Below are positions 47,006-55,051 of a stretch of 59,287 bases of DNA, in pieces. Position 1 is the first letter of the stretch. Every line of letters starts with the position of its first letter. Made by a program: the position numbers and the translations under genes. The notes below the pieces were generated by a model that worked only from the letters and a program-made list of their open reading frames with translations, did no database searches and was not told the DNA's origin. Source of the stretch: Pseudomonas sp. (GTDB taxonomy: Bacteria > Pseudomonadota > Gammaproteobacteria > Pseudomonadales > Pseudomonadaceae); NCBI GenBank assembly GCA_022448005.1, contig JAKUTK010000023.1, positions 9,689 through 68,975 of the forward strand, written 5' to 3'.

Positions 47006-47768
47006 ACGCTCTCTGCTTGCCTTCATGTTGCTGATCAGTAGCGTGACCCATGCCCAGACGGGGCCTGTCGATGAGGATGGATTCACCCATCCGTTGCGTG
47101 ACCTGGAGTTCAACCCCGGCCTCGACCAGCGCGAATTCGAGCGCGCCACCTTCGACGCGCTGAACATCTATGACCCCTGGGAATCGCTGAACCGGCGCAT
47201 GTATTACTTCAACTACCGCCTGGATCAGTTCGTGATGCTGCCTGCCGTTCGCGGCTACCGTTACGTCACGCCCAAGATCGTGCGGACCGGCGTCAGCAAC
47301 TTCTTCGATAACCTCGGGGAAATTCCGACGCTCTTCAACAGCATCGCTCAGCTCAAGGGCGAACGCGCCATGACCACCACGGCGCGCCTGCTGTTCAACA
47401 CGATCCTTGGCGTCGGAGGCGTCTGGGACCCTGCTACGCGCATGGGCTTGCCCCGTTACAACGAGGATTTTGGCCAGACCCTTGGCTTCTATGGCGTACC
47501 CCACGGGCCGTACCTGATCCTGCCCGCGCTCGGGCCGTCTAACCTGCGGGACACCGCCGGCCAGGCAGTGGATTTTGGCGTCGAACGGCAGGTCGACTAC
47601 TTCAGCTATGCCGAAGCCAGCGGCGGTGAGTTCGGCTTAACGGCGCTTCGCTTGATCGACATCCGTTACACGACGCCGCTGCGTTACGGACAGCTCAACT
47701 CGCCGTTCGAATACGAGAAGGTCCGCTACGTCTATACCCGCGCGAGGGAGCTGCAGATCGAAGAATGA
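46998..47768 (+). CDS. MlaA/VacJ-family protein (paralogue 2)
   Basis: 256 residues from a GTG at 46998, which has GGAG at 7-nt spacing. Signal peptide MAKRSLLAFMLLISSVTHA, with the mature N-terminus starting at QTGPVDEDG and no lipobox Cys. An ~45-residue N-terminal extension (FTHPLRDLEFNPGLDQREFE) precedes the MlaA core: DPWESLNRRMYYFNYRLDQF, NLGEIPTLFNSIAQLKGE, WDPATRMGLPRYNEDFGQTL and GPYLILPALGPSNLRDTAG. The extension distinguishes it from the first MlaA (5469-6170). Overlap with the hydrolase suggests a shared function in phospholipid turnover at the outer membrane. Confidence 0.88.
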   Translation: MAKRSLLAFMLLISSVTHAQTGPVDEDGFTHPLRDLEFNPGLDQREFERATFDALNIYDPWESLNRRMYYFNYRLDQFVMLPAVRGYRYVTPKIVRTGVSNFFDNLGEIPTLFNSIAQLKGERAMTTTARLLFNTILGVGGVWDPATRMGLPRYNEDFGQTLGFYGVPHGPYLILPALGPSNLRDTAGQAVDFGVERQVDYFSYAEASGGEFGLTALRLIDIRYTTPLRYGQLNSPFEYEKVRYVYTRARELQIEE

Positions 47769-47859
47769 TCGATCTGACTGATACGAAGGGTCCAAATTTC
47801 GTATGAACGGTTCGAGTGGCTAGCCGTAGTCTTAGCCCATCTGTTCTAGGAGCGAAGCT

Positions 47860-48705
47860 ATGACAACGCGCGAAATCCTTTCTATCAGCACCGGCCGTGC
47901 CACCTCCGATGGTGCAGGCGTCAGCCTGACACGGTTGTTTGGCGGCGCCGCGCCGGAGCGATTCGATCCCTTTCTGATGCTTGACGAGTTCGGCTCGGAT
48001 AATCCGGACGAATACATCGCCGGCTTTCCGGCACACCCACACCGCGGCTTCGAAACCATCACTTATATGCTCGAAGGCCGCATGCGTCACGAAGATCACC
48101 TCGGCAATGTCGGTCTGTTGGAGAGTGGCGGCGTGCAATGGATGACCGCCGCACGCGGCGTCGTCCACAGCGAGATGCCTCAGCAGGAACACGGGGCGAT
48201 GCGCGGCTTTCAGCTGTGGCTCAACCTGCCGGCGAAGAACAAGCTGGACGAACCAAGCTACCGTGATTTTTCGCCTGCCGAAATCCCACGGATAACGCTA
48301 CCGAACGGTATCGAAGCGGTCGTGGTCGCCGGCCAGCTCTGCGCCGAAGGCGTCAGCCAAGCCGGTGCTGTGCAGCGCCCTAATACAGAGCCACAGCTGT
48401 TCGATCTTCACCTTCCCGCCGGCACAGGGTTAAGCCCACTGCTGTCCGACGGGCTGCGAGTGATCCTCTATGTGTTCGATGGCGAGTTGTTAATAGGCGG
48501 GCAACGCCTCGCGAAAAACCAGCTCGCCCGACTTTCCGATCAGGGCGAGATGGCGCTTTCAACCAGCAACGGCGCCCGCGTTCTCCTCCTTGCAGGCCGC
48601 CCGATCGGCGAGCCGATTGTGCAGTACGGCCCGTTCGTAATGAACAGCCGCGAAGAGATCGAGCAGGCGCTGCGCGACTTCCGCGACGGCGTCTTTACAG
48701 ACTGA
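47860..48705 (+). CDS. Pirin family protein
   Basis: 281-residue bicupin. The metal ligands are in FPAHPHRGFETITYMLEG (His59, His61) and WMTAARGVVHSEMPQ (His103, Glu105), all intact. Family members are either quercetin-dioxygenase-like enzymes or transcription co-factors in pseudomonads; nothing here distinguishes the two. The stop codon overlaps the 3' end of the convergent lpxL gene by 11 bp. Confidence 0.93.
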   Translation: MTTREILSISTGRATSDGAGVSLTRLFGGAAPERFDPFLMLDEFGSDNPDEYIAGFPAHPHRGFETITYMLEGRMRHEDHLGNVGLLESGGVQWMTAARGVVHSEMPQQEHGAMRGFQLWLNLPAKNKLDEPSYRDFSPAEIPRITLPNGIEAVVVAGQLCAEGVSQAGAVQRPNTEPQLFDLHLPAGTGLSPLLSDGLRVILYVFDGELLIGGQRLAKNQLARLSDQGEMALSTSNGARVLLLAGRPIGEPIVQYGPFVMNSREEIEQALRDFRDGVFTD

Positions 48706-49645
48706 CCGGTTTTTTCGGGCGCTTGCGGTAAAGACTTGGATCCCCCGCGGGTCGTGTCTTGAAGCGCCGGTGGGCCCACAGATACTGTTCAGGATGCTGC
48801 CTGACCGAGTCTTCAATCCACTCGTTGATGCGGCGGCAATCAGCCTCCTCACTTTCACCGGGGAAATCTTCCAACGGCGGATGCACCACCAAGCTGTAGC
48901 CCTTTCCGTCGGGCAGGCGCTCCAGCGTATAGGGGATCACCTTCGCCCGTCCCAGTCGTGCAAACTTGGTCGTAGCGGTCACGGTTGCGGCCTGAATTCC
49001 GAACCAGGGTACGAAGATGCTCTGCTTACGGCCGTAATCCTGGTCCGGTGCGTACCAGATCGCCCGGCCCGCGCGCAGGACCTTGAGCATGGCACGCACA
49101 TCTTCACGCTCGATCGCAGTCGCGTCCTGGTTGTGACGCTCCCGGCCACGCCGCTGCACATAATCGAACACCGGATTTTTGTGCTCGCGGTACATACCAT
49201 CAATGGTGTGCCACTGGCCGAGGAGTGCTCCACCGATCTCCAGCGTGGTGAAGTGCAGGGTCATCAGGATCGCGCCCTGCCCTTGCGCCTGTGCTTGTTG
49301 CAAATGTTCGAGCCCCTGGATTTTAGCCAGGCGCTGCAAACGCGACTTGGGCCACCACCAGCTCATGGCCATCTCAAAGAAGGCAATGCCGGTCGAGGCA
49401 AAATTCTCGCGCAGCAATCGCTCACGCTCCTTTTCGCCCAGTTCGGGAAAGCACAGCTGCAAGTTGCGCCGGGCGATCTGCCGTCTCGAGCGCGCAACGC
49501 GGTACATCAACGCACCAAGGCCGCGCCCCAGCAGCAGCAGTATCCGATAGGGTAACTGCACCACCAGCCACAGCAGGCCGAAGCCAAGCCACAGCAACCA
49601 GAAACGTGGGTGAAGAAATGATGAACGGAAACGAGGACGATCCAT
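48695..49645 (-). CDS. lpxL: Lipid A lauroyl acyltransferase LpxL/HtrB
   Basis: Adds the late acyl chain to Kdo2-lipid IVA at the inner membrane. 316 residues from the ATG at 49645, with one N-terminal hydrophobic helix (~15-42) and the catalytic HX4E motif in LHFTTLE (His131, Glu136). Later conserved segments are WYAPDQDYGRKQSIFVPWFG and QYLWAHRRFKTRP. The open frame upstream to 49786 is not family-like. It is divergent from minC and ends convergently inside the pirin gene's last codons. Confidence 0.93.
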   Translation of the reverse strand: MDRPRFRSSFLHPRFWLLWLGFGLLWLVVQLPYRILLLLGRGLGALMYRVARSRRQIARRNLQLCFPELGEKERERLLRENFASTGIAFFEMAMSWWWPKSRLQRLAKIQGLEHLQQAQAQGQGAILMTLHFTTLEIGGALLGQWHTIDGMYREHKNPVFDYVQRRGRERHNQDATAIEREDVRAMLKVLRAGRAIWYAPDQDYGRKQSIFVPWFGIQAATVTATTKFARLGRAKVIPYTLERLPDGKGYSLVVHPPLEDFPGESEEADCRRINEWIEDSVRQHPEQYLWAHRRFKTRPAGDPSLYRKRPKKPVSL

Positions 49646-49805
49646 TGGCAAGCCCGAACCAATAAAAGCGCGCATTCTAGCGATAAATCGCCCGCCAATG
49701 CGGTGGCGTCGCGATACACGGCATCCGTCAGACAGCGCTGGCGAGACTTGCAGGCGACAGTTTGCCCCGCTATAAGTCCTCGCCATTTACCGCAGCAGGC
49801 AGACC

Positions 49806-50537
49806 ATGAGCCAAGCCGATCTAACCGACCAAGCCCCCGTGTTCCAGCTCAAGGGCAGCATGCTCGCCATCACCGTGCTGGAGCTGGCACAGAACGACCT
49901 GCAGCGTCTGGATCAACAGCTCGCCATCAAGGTCGAACAAGCCCCGGATTTTTTCAACAATACGCCGCTGGTGTTGGCGTTGGACAAACTCCCGGCCGAT
50001 TGCAATCTCGACCTGCCCGCGCTCATCGCGCTCTGCCGCAAGCACGGCCTACGCACCCTTGCGTTGCGTGCAGGCGACCCACAGATCGTCGAAGCCGCCG
50101 GCCGCCTGGATCTGCCCGTACTGCCGCCGTCGAACGCTCGTGAACGCAAGCTCGACATCGCCAGCAAAGCCCCAGCCGAGCCCGCCAAACCGGCAGAGCC
50201 CGCCTACCGACCGACACGGGTGATCACCACCCCCATCCGCGGTGGCCAACAGGTCTATGCTCAGGGCGGCGATCTCATCGTGCTAGCTGCGGTGAGTCCT
50301 GGCGCGGAACTTCTCGCCGACGGGAACATCCATGTGTACGGCCCGTTGCGCGGCCGTGCGCTGGCAGGCATCAAGGGCGACGCCAACGCACGTATTTTCT
50401 GCCAGCAACTGGCCGCTGAAATGGTCTCGATTGCCGGGCATTACAAGGTCGCCGAAGACCTTAGACGCGACCCTTTGTGGGCCGAAGCCGTGCAAATGAA
50501 GCTATCCGGCGACGTGTTGAACATCACCCGCCTTTAA
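49806..50537 (+). CDS. minC: Septum-site determining protein MinC
   Basis: Inhibitor of FtsZ assembly that keeps division at mid-cell. 243 residues: an N-terminal domain (~10-115), a proline/alanine-rich linker ([17 protein letters not shown]) and a C-terminal beta-helix domain with [20 protein letters not shown] and the MinD-binding face, ending VLNITRL. It is the first gene of minCDE; minD follows after a 91-bp gap. Confidence 0.95.
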   Translation: MSQADLTDQAPVFQLKGSMLAITVLELAQNDLQRLDQQLAIKVEQAPDFFNNTPLVLALDKLPADCNLDLPALIALCRKHGLRTLALRAGDPQIVEAAGRLDLPVLPPSNARERKLDIASKAPAEPAKPAEPAYRPTRVITTPIRGGQQVYAQGGDLIVLAAVSPGAELLADGNIHVYGPLRGRALAGIKGDANARIFCQQLAAEMVSIAGHYKVAEDLRRDPLWAEAVQMKLSGDVLNITRL

Positions 50538-50628
50538 CGGATACTGCCGCGAATTTTCAAGCACCAAAACGGGCGCACTGTAAGCCGACTCGGCTACGGT
50601 CCCGACTTCATATTTAGGGTGAATCACC

Positions 50629-51444
50629 TTGGCCAAGATCCTCGTAGTCACTTCCGGCAAGGGTGGCGTCGGTAAAACCACCTCCAGCGCCGCCATCGGT
50701 ACCGGCCTCGCCTTGCGCGGCCACAAGACCGTCATCGTCGACTTCGACGTCGGTCTGCGTAACCTGGACCTGATCATGGGCTGCGAGCGTCGCGTGGTGT
50801 ATGACTTCGTCAATGTCATTCAGGGCGATGCCACCTTGACTCAAGCTCTGATCAAGGACAAGCGTCTCGAAAACCTTTACGTTCTGGCCGCCAGCCAGAC
50901 CCGCGATAAGGATGCCCTGACGCTCGAAGGCGTCGGCAAGGTCATCGATGAGCTGGCCAAAACGTTTGAATACGTCATCTGCGACTCCCCGGCTGGTATC
51001 GAGAAAGGCGCCCATCTGGCGATGTACTTCGCCGACGAAGCCATCGTCGTCACCAACCCGGAGGTCTCTTCGGTTCGCGACTCGGATCGCATGCTGGGCC
51101 TGTTGGCCAGCAAGTCCCGCCGTGCTGAAAACGGCGAAGAACCGATCAAGGAACACCTGTTGTTGACCCGCTACAACCCCGAGCGCGTAGTTAAAGGTGA
51201 AATGCTTGGTGTCGAGGACGTCGAGGAAATCCTTTCGATTCGTCTGCTCGGCGTCATTCCCGAATCCCAGGCCGTGTTGAAGGCTTCCAACCAGGGTGTG
51301 CCGGTGATTCTCGATGACCAAAGCGATGCCGGCCAGGCGTATAGCGACGCCGTGGATCGCCTGCTGGGCAAGGAAGTGAACCATCGCTTCCTCGACGTTA
51401 AAAAGCAGGGCTTCCTGCAACGCTTGTTTGGAGGCCGCGAATGA
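50629..51444 (+). CDS. minD: Septum-site determining ATPase MinD
   Basis: Membrane-binding ATPase of the Min oscillator. 271 residues with the deviant Walker [10 protein letters not shown] (residues 10-18) and the C-terminal amphipathic membrane-targeting helix ([11 protein letters not shown]). The start is a TTG (50629) with AGGGTG upstream; no ATG fits the conserved N-terminus [13 protein letters not shown]. The last codon overlaps the minE start (ATGA), so D and E are translationally coupled. Confidence 0.97.
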   Translation: MAKILVVTSGKGGVGKTTSSAAIGTGLALRGHKTVIVDFDVGLRNLDLIMGCERRVVYDFVNVIQGDATLTQALIKDKRLENLYVLAASQTRDKDALTLEGVGKVIDELAKTFEYVICDSPAGIEKGAHLAMYFADEAIVVTNPEVSSVRDSDRMLGLLASKSRRAENGEEPIKEHLLLTRYNPERVVKGEMLGVEDVEEILSIRLLGVIPESQAVLKASNQGVPVILDDQSDAGQAYSDAVDRLLGKEVNHRFLDVKKQGFLQRLFGGRE

Positions 51445-51698
51445 ACCTTCTCGACTTCTTTCGTGAACGCAAGAAGAAGGAAACACCAGCCAACATCGCC
51501 AAGGAACGCTTGCAGATCATCGTCGCCCACGAGCGCGGCCAACGTACGCAACCGGACTACCTGCCGGCTTTGCAGAAGGAACTGGTCGAGGTGATCCGCA
51601 AGTACGTCAACATCGACAGCGATCAGGTTCAGGTCGCCCTGGAGGATCAGGGCAGCTGTTCGATCCTCGAGCTGAACATCACCCTGCCGGATCGTTGA
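51441..51698 (+). CDS. minE: Cell-division topological specificity factor MinE
   Basis: 85 residues: an N-terminal MinD-binding helix ([20 protein letters not shown]) and a C-terminal topological-specificity domain ([20 protein letters not shown]). It overlaps the minD stop by ATGA. The full length matches the family. Confidence 0.97.
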   Translation: MNLLDFFRERKKKETPANIAKERLQIIVAHERGQRTQPDYLPALQKELVEVIRKYVNIDSDQVQVALEDQGSCSILELNITLPDR

Positions 51699-51782
51699 TC
51701 GACCGGGTAGTCGCCAGCACCTTTGTGTAGCGGCAGATTCATCGGCGACTTCGGTCGCCGATGTCGTTTGCGGAATTCGAAA

Positions 51783-52418
51783 ATGCCACTGAGCAACATC
51801 CAGATCGTTCACCAAGACGCCGCGTTACTGGTCATCAACAAGCCTACTCTGCTGCTGTCGGTTCCCGGTCGCGCCGAAGACAACAAGGATTGTCTGGTTA
51901 CCCGCCTTCAGGAAAACGGCTATCCAGAGGCGCGCATCGTCCACCGCCTGGATTGGGAAACCTCAGGCCTGATCGTGCTTGCCCGCGACGCGGACAGCCA
52001 TCGCGAGCTCTCCCGACAGTTTCATGACCGCGAAACAGAGAAAGCCTACACCGCGTTGTGCTGGGGCGAGCCCGAGCAGGACAGTGGAAGCATAGATCTA
52101 CCGCTGCGCTATGACCCCCCGACCAAACCGCGGCATGTGGTCGATCATGAACAGGGCAAGCATGCTCTTACGTATTGGCGAGTCCTGGAGCGCTGCGGTG
52201 ATTACAGCCGGGTCGAACTCACCCCGATCACCGGGCGCTCCCATCAGCTGCGTGTTCACATGCTCTCGACCGGCCATCCGCTTTTAGGTGATCGCCTCTA
52301 TGCGCATGAGCAAGCGCTTAATGCACATGACCGACTCTGCCTGCACGCCAGTATGCTCACCCTGACGCACCCTCAAACCGGTGAACGGATGCGATTCGAT
52401 TGTCCGGCGCCGTTTTGA
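51783..52418 (+). CDS. rluA: RluA-family RNA pseudouridine synthase
   Basis: 211 residues from the ATG at 51783. The catalytic Asp is in HRLDWETSG (Asp57), with the second conserved motif LTPITGRSHQLRVHM. It has the length and arrangement of RluA, which modifies 23S rRNA U746 and tRNA U32. The upstream in-frame ATG at 51723 would add 20 non-conserved residues. The stop overlaps the start of the next gene (TGATG), suggesting coupled translation. Confidence 0.92.
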   Translation: MPLSNIQIVHQDAALLVINKPTLLLSVPGRAEDNKDCLVTRLQENGYPEARIVHRLDWETSGLIVLARDADSHRELSRQFHDRETEKAYTALCWGEPEQDSGSIDLPLRYDPPTKPRHVVDHEQGKHALTYWRVLERCGDYSRVELTPITGRSHQLRVHMLSTGHPLLGDRLYAHEQALNAHDRLCLHASMLTLTHPQTGERMRFDCPAPF

Positions 52419-52990
52419 TGCGTGATTTCGTCGAGGCGACCCGGGGCGCCCCAGAGCACCCAACTCTGCGCAAAGCGCTCAATCTGTGGGCACAACCCCC
52501 AGGTCAAGCACTGGACCTGGGTTGCGGAGCAGGACGAGACAGCTTGGCGCTGCTTAGATCCGGCTGGGACGTCGTCGCCCTTGATCGCGATCCGCGTGCG
52601 TTGGAGTCGCTACGCGAGCAGTCCGACAACTATCGCTCTGGGGCGCTCACCACAGTTTGCCGCTCGTTCGAAGACAATGTGCCATTGCCAACTGTCAACC
52701 TCATCAACGCTGGCTTCGCTCTGCCATTCTGTCGACCAGATGCGTTTCAGAACCTATGGTCGCGCATCTGCCAATCGTTGCGGCAACAAGGCTTATTCAG
52801 TGGGCATTTTTTTGGCCCGAATGACGCTTGGGCGGACAAAGGTCTAAGCATCCTCAACCACGAGCAGCTGATGCGGCAGATGGCTGGCTGGACACTGCTG
52901 GAACTCAACGAGTTCGAGTACGACGGCAAGACTGCCGTGGGCAGCAACAAGCATTGGCATTTGTTTGAGGTGATAGCTAGGCGAGACTGA
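52418..52990 (+). CDS. Class I SAM-dependent methyltransferase (TehB-like)
   Basis: 190 residues. Motif I is LDLGCGAGRDSLALLRSGWD (residues 32-51), followed by the acidic post-motif LDRDPRAL. It is a small Rossmann methyltransferase of the tellurite-resistance TehB or methyltransferase-11 type; the substrate is not visible. The start at 52418 overlaps the rluA stop (TGATG); an in-frame TTG at 52400 would add six residues and has no better ribosome site. Confidence 0.85.
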   Translation: MRDFVEATRGAPEHPTLRKALNLWAQPPGQALDLGCGAGRDSLALLRSGWDVVALDRDPRALESLREQSDNYRSGALTTVCRSFEDNVPLPTVNLINAGFALPFCRPDAFQNLWSRICQSLRQQGLFSGHFFGPNDAWADKGLSILNHEQLMRQMAGWTLLELNEFEYDGKTAVGSNKHWHLFEVIARRD

Positions 52991-53064
52991 ACTGCTGACG
53001 CTTCGATCTGCAGTGGCACCGGCCGATGGGATAAACTTTCAACCATTGTCGTCCGGAGCCAACC

Positions 53065-54354
53065 ATGCGCGAAGAACTCAACCAGGGTCTGATTGATTAC
53101 CTCAAAGCCTCCCCTACACCATTCCACGCCACCGCCAGCCTTGCCCAGGCACTGCAGGCCGCTGGCTACAAGGCGTTGGAAGAACGCGAGACCTGGCACA
53201 CTGAACCGGGCGGCCGTTACTACGTTACCCGTAACGACTCCGCGATCATCGCGTTTCAGCTGGGCAACCAATCGGTCATCGAACAGGGTATCCGCCTGGT
53301 CGGCGCCCACACTGACAGTCCCTGCCTTCGAGTAAAGCCCCAACCTGAACTGCAGCGGCAGGGCTTCTGGCAGCTAGGTGTGGAAGTCTACGGCGGCGCG
53401 TTGCTGGCGCCTTGGTTCGACCGCGATTTGTCCCTGGCTGGACGGGTGACCTATAGCCGCGACGGCCGAATCGAAAGCCAGCTGATCGATTTCAAGCTGC
53501 CTATTGCAGTGATTCCAAGCCTTGCCATACACCTCAATCGAGACGCCAATCAGGGCTGGGCGATCAATCCGCAGAACGAGTTGCCTCCGATACTGGCGCA
53601 AGTCGCCAGTGAAGACAGCCCGGATTTCCGGGCGCTGCTGGCGGACCAACTGAGCCGCGAGCACGGTCTGGTGGCTGACGTCGTACTGGATTTCGAGCTG
53701 AGTTTCTACGATACCCAGAGCGCTGCTGTGATCGGTCTGAATGGCGACTTCATCGCCGGCGCCCGCCTGGATAACCTGCTGTCGTGCTTTGCCGGCCTCC
53801 AAGCCCTGTTACGCGCTGGCCCCGAGGAAACCTGTGTGCTGGTCTGCACTGATCACGAAGAAGTCGGCTCCACCTCGATGTGCGGTGCCGACGGGCCGTT
53901 CCTAGAACAAGTCCTGCGCCGCGTATTGCCTGAAGGCGAGTCCTTCCAGCGCAGCATCAACCGTTCACTGATGATCTCTGCCGATAACGCGCACGCCGTG
54001 CATCCCAACTACAGCGACAAGCATGACGGTAACCACGGTCCGAAACTCAATGCCGGGCCGGTAATCAAGGTCAACAGCAACCAGCGATACGCCACAAGCA
54101 GCGAAACTGCCGGCTTCTTCCGCCATTTGTGTCTGGAAAATGAAGTCTCGGTGCAGAGTTTCGTAACCCGCAGCGACATGGGCTGCGGCTCAACCATCGG
54201 CCCTATCACCGCCAGCCAGCTGGGTGTGCGCACGGTAGATATCGGCCTGCCGACCTTTGGCATGCACTCGATCCGCGAGCTGGCCGGCAGCCAGGATCTG
54301 GCACATCTGGTGAAGGTACTTAGCGCGTTCTATTCGAGCGCCGAGCTGCCGTGA
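53065..54354 (+). CDS. apeB: M18-family aminopeptidase ApeB
   Basis: Cytoplasmic metal-dependent aminopeptidase with preference for acidic N-terminal residues, 429 residues. Metal ligands include the His/Asp in [14 protein letters not shown], the bridging Asp in [17 protein letters not shown], the Glu pair in [14 protein letters not shown], and the Asp in [14 protein letters not shown]. The C-terminal His lies in [12 protein letters not shown]. It is separated from the methyltransferase by 74 bp. A perfect palindrome follows its stop codon (54363-54384). Confidence 0.95.
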   Translation: MREELNQGLIDYLKASPTPFHATASLAQALQAAGYKALEERETWHTEPGGRYYVTRNDSAIIAFQLGNQSVIEQGIRLVGAHTDSPCLRVKPQPELQRQGFWQLGVEVYGGALLAPWFDRDLSLAGRVTYSRDGRIESQLIDFKLPIAVIPSLAIHLNRDANQGWAINPQNELPPILAQVASEDSPDFRALLADQLSREHGLVADVVLDFELSFYDTQSAAVIGLNGDFIAGARLDNLLSCFAGLQALLRAGPEETCVLVCTDHEEVGSTSMCGADGPFLEQVLRRVLPEGESFQRSINRSLMISADNAHAVHPNYSDKHDGNHGPKLNAGPVIKVNSNQRYATSSETAGFFRHLCLENEVSVQSFVTRSDMGCGSTIGPITASQLGVRTVDIGLPTFGMHSIRELAGSQDLAHLVKVLSAFYSSAELP

Positions 54355-54362
54355 CTTCGGAT

Positions 54363-54384
54363 ATCCAGGCGCATGCGCCTGGAT
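54363..54384. terminator. Perfect 22-bp palindrome after apeB
   Basis: Half-site ATCCAGGCGCA is followed immediately by its reverse complement. It sits 9 bp after the apeB stop and also just beyond the end of a decayed minus-strand fragment. The hairpin is strong but lacks a U-run; it could be a transcription barrier or a DNA-binding site. Confidence 0.45.
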
Positions 54385-54400
54385 TGGATTGGATTGGATC
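54381..54400 (+). repeat. Short tandem repeat (GGATT units)
   Basis: Four consecutive 5-bp units: three GGATT and a final GGATC. It abuts and overlaps the end of the palindrome at 54363-54384. This is the sort of sequence prone to slippage. Confidence 0.7.
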
Positions 54401-54402
54401 GT

Positions 54403-54578
54403 TCAGACCAGACTGGCATCGATGACCAACGCAACCTTCCCGGGATACTTGGTTGCTCGCCAGGGCAGCAAACGCGCCGCCACGTCGCGGGAAACTGCAT
54501 TCCAGGCGTGGAGAAAGCGTCTGGTTGGCCAAGAGCGGCCCGAATCTGCTCTGCAATGTCAGCCAGTAACTTAGCCTG
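54403..54578 (-). pseudogene. Unrecognised decayed coding fragment
   Basis: On the minus strand one frame gives QAKLLADIAEQIRAALGQP and, after a one-base frame change near 54530, another gives RFLHAWNAVSRDVAARLLPW followed by RATKYPGKVALVIDASLV and a stop at 54403. The pieces read as the C-terminal part of a gene interrupted by a frameshift. I do not recognise the family. Confidence 0.35.
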
Positions 54579-54579
54579 G

Positions 54580-54756
54580 TCATCCGAAGATATCGGTCAC
54601 GCCGGATGGCGGCGGGTAGTGTCCCGCGCGCTGCAGCAAATCGGCGCGGCTCAGGCCTGCAGCGGCCACTTGAATCCTGACCTATCTCTTGCCGCGCTTC
54701 GCAACGGTGCGCTCCGCCCACTCCAGCTGTCCTTCGATGCCTTGCAATGCCTTCAT
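54580..54756 (-). pseudogene. Remnant of an NAD(P)H:quinone oxidoreductase gene
   Basis: The minus-strand ATG at 54756 has a good ribosome site (GGAGG). It reads MKALQGIEGQLEWAERTVAK then RGKR, an in-frame TAG at 54682-54684 (where family members have Gln), then VRIQVAAAGLSRADLLQRAG and HYPPPSGVTDIFG. This is the N-terminus of the zinc-less quinone-oxidoreductase family (VRIxVAAAGLNRADLLQRxGxYPPPxGASxILG). The sequence ends at a TGA at 54580-54582; the rest of the ~320-residue protein is missing. It carries both a point nonsense change and a large deletion. Confidence 0.72.
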
Positions 54757-55051
54757 GCTGCCTCCATAGTGGTTCACACCTGCGCCCGCTAAACCGTGAC
54801 TCCGGCAGTGCAGGCCGCTGATCAAGTTCTACCCAGGCCTCACAGCGATACGCCCATTCAAAACCATGGATTGCCTGATCGGCATCCTCGGTGCGGAGAA
54901 TCGCCCTACCGCCTCGGTGCGACCTGAATCGCGGCGTGCCAGCCGCCAGATACCATCGGGCTGTGTTTTTCCCGCCGAGCGGATTCCGTCTCGGCGCCTG
55001 ATTTGATGGCCTAATATGCGTTACTACTCAGCCTCGCGTCGCTCTCTCGAT

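Larger units (their letters stand above)
54355..55051. other. Gene-free stretch with decayed minus-strand sequence
   Basis: About 700 bp between apeB and prc. Contents: a perfect palindrome (54363-54384), a GGATT tandem repeat (54381-54400), an unrecognised decayed fragment (54403-54578), a quinone-oxidoreductase remnant (54580-54756), and ~250 bp before prc that show no feature other than the prc promoter region. Confidence 0.6.

Noticed and set aside
54381..54400. Tandem GGATT units considered as a CRISPR or iteron array
   Set aside because: Five-base units without spacers, only four copies; a simple repeat.
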